A DNA stretch of 64,000 nt from Avoscillospira sp045580485 (GTDB lineage Bacteria > Bacillota > Clostridia > Oscillospirales > Oscillospiraceae). The DNA lies in assembly GCA_045580485.1 (NCBI GenBank), contig JAZNNW010000145.1:24636-88635 (forward strand), given 5' to 3'. A model generated the notes under the pieces. The model was not told the origin of the DNA and did no database searches. It saw only the letters and a program-made list of their open reading frames with translations. Within the stretch, counting starts at the first letter, position 1. Each line of letters begins with the position of its first letter. Below are positions 62,617 through 64,000 of this stretch, one piece after another. Both the position numbers and the translations under genes were made by a program.

Positions 62617-63252
62617 ATGAATACATATTTGTTCGATTTCGATGGCACCTTGGTTGATTCCATGCCGACTTATATTTCTGCAATGCTTCGTATTCTGGAC
62701 GATCACGGAATCCCTTACGAGAAGGACATTGTGAAGATCATCACGCCTCTCGGTTTTATCGGTACTGCGGAGTATTATATCGATATGGGTATCCAAATGG
62801 GACGGGATGATCTGGTTGCTCTCATGAAAAAGTCCATGGAGTATGACTATTTTTACAACATTCCTGCGAAAAACAATGTGATATCCACACTGAAAAAGCT
62901 GAAGGAGCAGGGTGCGAGCCTCCATGTGCTGACAGCAAGCCCTCATCTGACACTGGATGCCTGCCTGAAGCGGCTTGGAATCTATGATATGTTTGAAAAT
63001 GTCTGGTCCTGCAACGATTTTAATACGACAAAATCCGATCCAGAGATCTACAGAATGGCAGCAAAGCTGATTGGCAAGCCCGTGGAGGAGATCCTGTTTC
63101 TGGATGATAACCTCAATGCCGATCAGACGGCCAAGACGGCAGGGATGAAGGTCTGCGGCGTCTATGATGATTCTTCTAAGGAGTATGTGGACGAAATGAA
63201 AGCAGCTACGGACTACTATATTTACGATTTTTCCGAACTTTTGGAACTCTAA
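62617..63252 (+). CDS. HAD family hydrolase (phosphatase)
   Basis: 211 residues with all HAD motifs: FDFDGTLVDS (nucleophile Asp), LTASPH, TTKSDPEIY (Lys) and FLDDNLNAD. The helical cap (residues about 15-80) fits the phosphoglycolate phosphatase-like group. Substrate is unknown. ATG 62617 is chosen as the natural start of the fold. Weak ribosome binding site. Confidence 0.9.
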   Translation: MNTYLFDFDGTLVDSMPTYISAMLRILDDHGIPYEKDIVKIITPLGFIGTAEYYIDMGIQMGRDDLVALMKKSMEYDYFYNIPAKNNVISTLKKLKEQGASLHVLTASPHLTLDACLKRLGIYDMFENVWSCNDFNTTKSDPEIYRMAAKLIGKPVEEILFLDDNLNADQTAKTAGMKVCGVYDDSSKEYVDEMKAATDYYIYDFSELLEL

Positions 63253-63272
63253 AATAGAAAGGGGTCTGTGTT

Positions 63273-63782
63273 ATGGATTTGATTATTACTATTTTGGTGC
63301 TTGCGGCAAACTGGATGATTTTCCAGAAAATGGGCAGAAAAGGCTGGGAAGCCATTGTCCCTCTTTATAATGGCTTCGTACTGTTTGAGGAACTCTATGG
63401 CAGCGGTTGGAAAATGCTTCTTCTTCTGATTCCGATTTACGATATTTATCTGGTTTTCAAGGTTTGTATCGATCTGGCCCACCGTTTCCACCAGAGCACC
63501 GGTTTTGGTGTAGGTCTTGTGTTCCTCTATCCAATCTTTGGACCTATCCTTGCCTTTGGCAACGCTGTTTACGGTGACGGCAGAAAAGCGCAAAAGGGCG
63601 ACGATCCTATCAGCGAGACCATTCATTCTGCCGCTGACTTTGTCTCCAACGCCTTCAACAGCCCCAAGAAAGACCCTGAGGCACTTAACAAGCTGGAGCA
63701 CCTGAAGAAGATGCACGATGACGGTATTCTCTCTGATGAAGAGTACGAGAAAATGAAAAAAGATCTCATGGATCGTGTATAA
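63273..63782 (+). CDS. Membrane protein with C-terminal SHOCT domain (DUF5684-like)
   Basis: 169 residues. Two or three membrane helices (about 1-16, 46-65, 75-95) with GRKGWEAIVPLYNGFVL between, as in DUF5684 proteins. The C-terminus is a SHOCT motif (LEHLKKMHDDGILSDEEYE). AAAGGGGT precedes the ATG. It may be co-transcribed with the HAD gene, 20 bases upstream. Function is unknown. Confidence 0.83.
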   Translation: MDLIITILVLAANWMIFQKMGRKGWEAIVPLYNGFVLFEELYGSGWKMLLLLIPIYDIYLVFKVCIDLAHRFHQSTGFGVGLVFLYPIFGPILAFGNAVYGDGRKAQKGDDPISETIHSAADFVSNAFNSPKKDPEALNKLEHLKKMHDDGILSDEEYEKMKKDLMDRV

Positions 63783-63789
63783 ATAAGTA

Positions 63790-63815
63790 AACAGCAGAGG
63801 TAATCCTCTGCTGTT
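63790..63815. terminator. Bidirectional terminator
   Basis: AACAGCAGAGG and CCTCTGCTGTT around TAAT, followed by TT, between convergent genes. Confidence 0.8.
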
Positions 63816-63830
63816 TTGTGTAGATAATAC

Positions 63831-64000
63831 TTATTTAGCTTCTTTTCTGCCCATGTAGAGGGAGAGGGCAAAGCCGCCGATCATGAGGATCAGGCTAATA
63901 ACGGTCTGCCAGTCGAGGGCCAGATAGCAGCTCTCATTGAGCATGTTGGGAATCATGGAGAGGAACAAACCGAAAATGACGGAGAATGTAGCGGTATACC
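63831..64000 (-). CDS. Membrane protein, C-terminal end (partial)
   Basis: The frame enters from the right edge and ends at TAA 63831-63833. The visible 55 residues have two hydrophobic stretches (TFSVIFGLFLSMIPNML and VISLILMIGGFALSLYMG) and a short basic tail (RKEAK). It is the end of an integral membrane protein, perhaps a transporter. The family cannot be told from this piece. Confidence 0.65.
   Translation of the reverse strand, partial: YTATFSVIFGLFLSMIPNMLNESCYLALDWQTVISLILMIGGFALSLYMGRKEAK

Overview
The window joins the right part of a temperate phage (bases 1 to about 32,050) to a stretch of chromosome from a spore-forming Clostridia host (about 32,050 to 64,000). The host carries spo0A with 0A boxes, a CIRCE-controlled htpG, sbcCD, lgt, an FtsW/RodA protein, tsaE-tsaB and a GGGtGRT gene, with moderate GC and strong Shine-Dalgarno sites. 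This fits a gut Oscillospiraceae-type Firmicute. The genus is inference.

Phage part. It opens with the end of a VapE-type replication protein, an array of GGACAATG repeats around an AT-rich stretch (origin-like), and a VRR-NUC nuclease. A block of small genes on the opposite strand follows (a 26-aa holin-like toxin that is easily missed, a ribbon-helix-helix-like protein and three unknowns), with palindromic operators. Then come the terminase genes, three tRNAs, portal, scaffold and major capsid. After the capsid terminator lies a tRNA-like fold, followed by an adaptor, a DNA-stabilisation-like protein, tail-fibre genes and lysis genes. One fibre carries a complete M14 carboxypeptidase active site. 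The module ends with two internal-virion-type genes. The second encodes a 3,465-residue polyvalent protein with metallopeptidase, GNAT-like, LPD-like and nuclease-like regions. No tape measure, tail tube or sheath is visible, so the layout is podovirus-like. A membrane-protein cargo gene sits at the end between two copies of the same stop-codon and terminator repeat. The integrase is not in the window.

Host part. The genes are mostly ordinary housekeeping genes: a phosphatase-GNAT fusion, a polyferredoxin, sbcD-sbcC, spo0A, a stand-alone YcaO, ridA, an ABC-F ATPase, htpG, lgt, a pair of M16 peptidases, prmA, a glycoside-hydrolase-like membrane protein, an SLH protein, an FtsW/RodA protein, tsaE-tsaB-upp, a NifU-like/GGGtGRT pair, a second histidine phosphatase, a MATE transporter, a GH36 alpha-galactosidase, a HAD phosphatase and a SHOCT membrane protein.

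The best candidates for new biology are a nested 50-codon gene with its own promoter inside the giant phage gene, the giant polyvalent protein itself, the carboxypeptidase-tipped fibre, the tRNA-like structure behind the capsid gene, and the opposite-strand small-gene block. All family calls were made by reading motifs. No database search was run.
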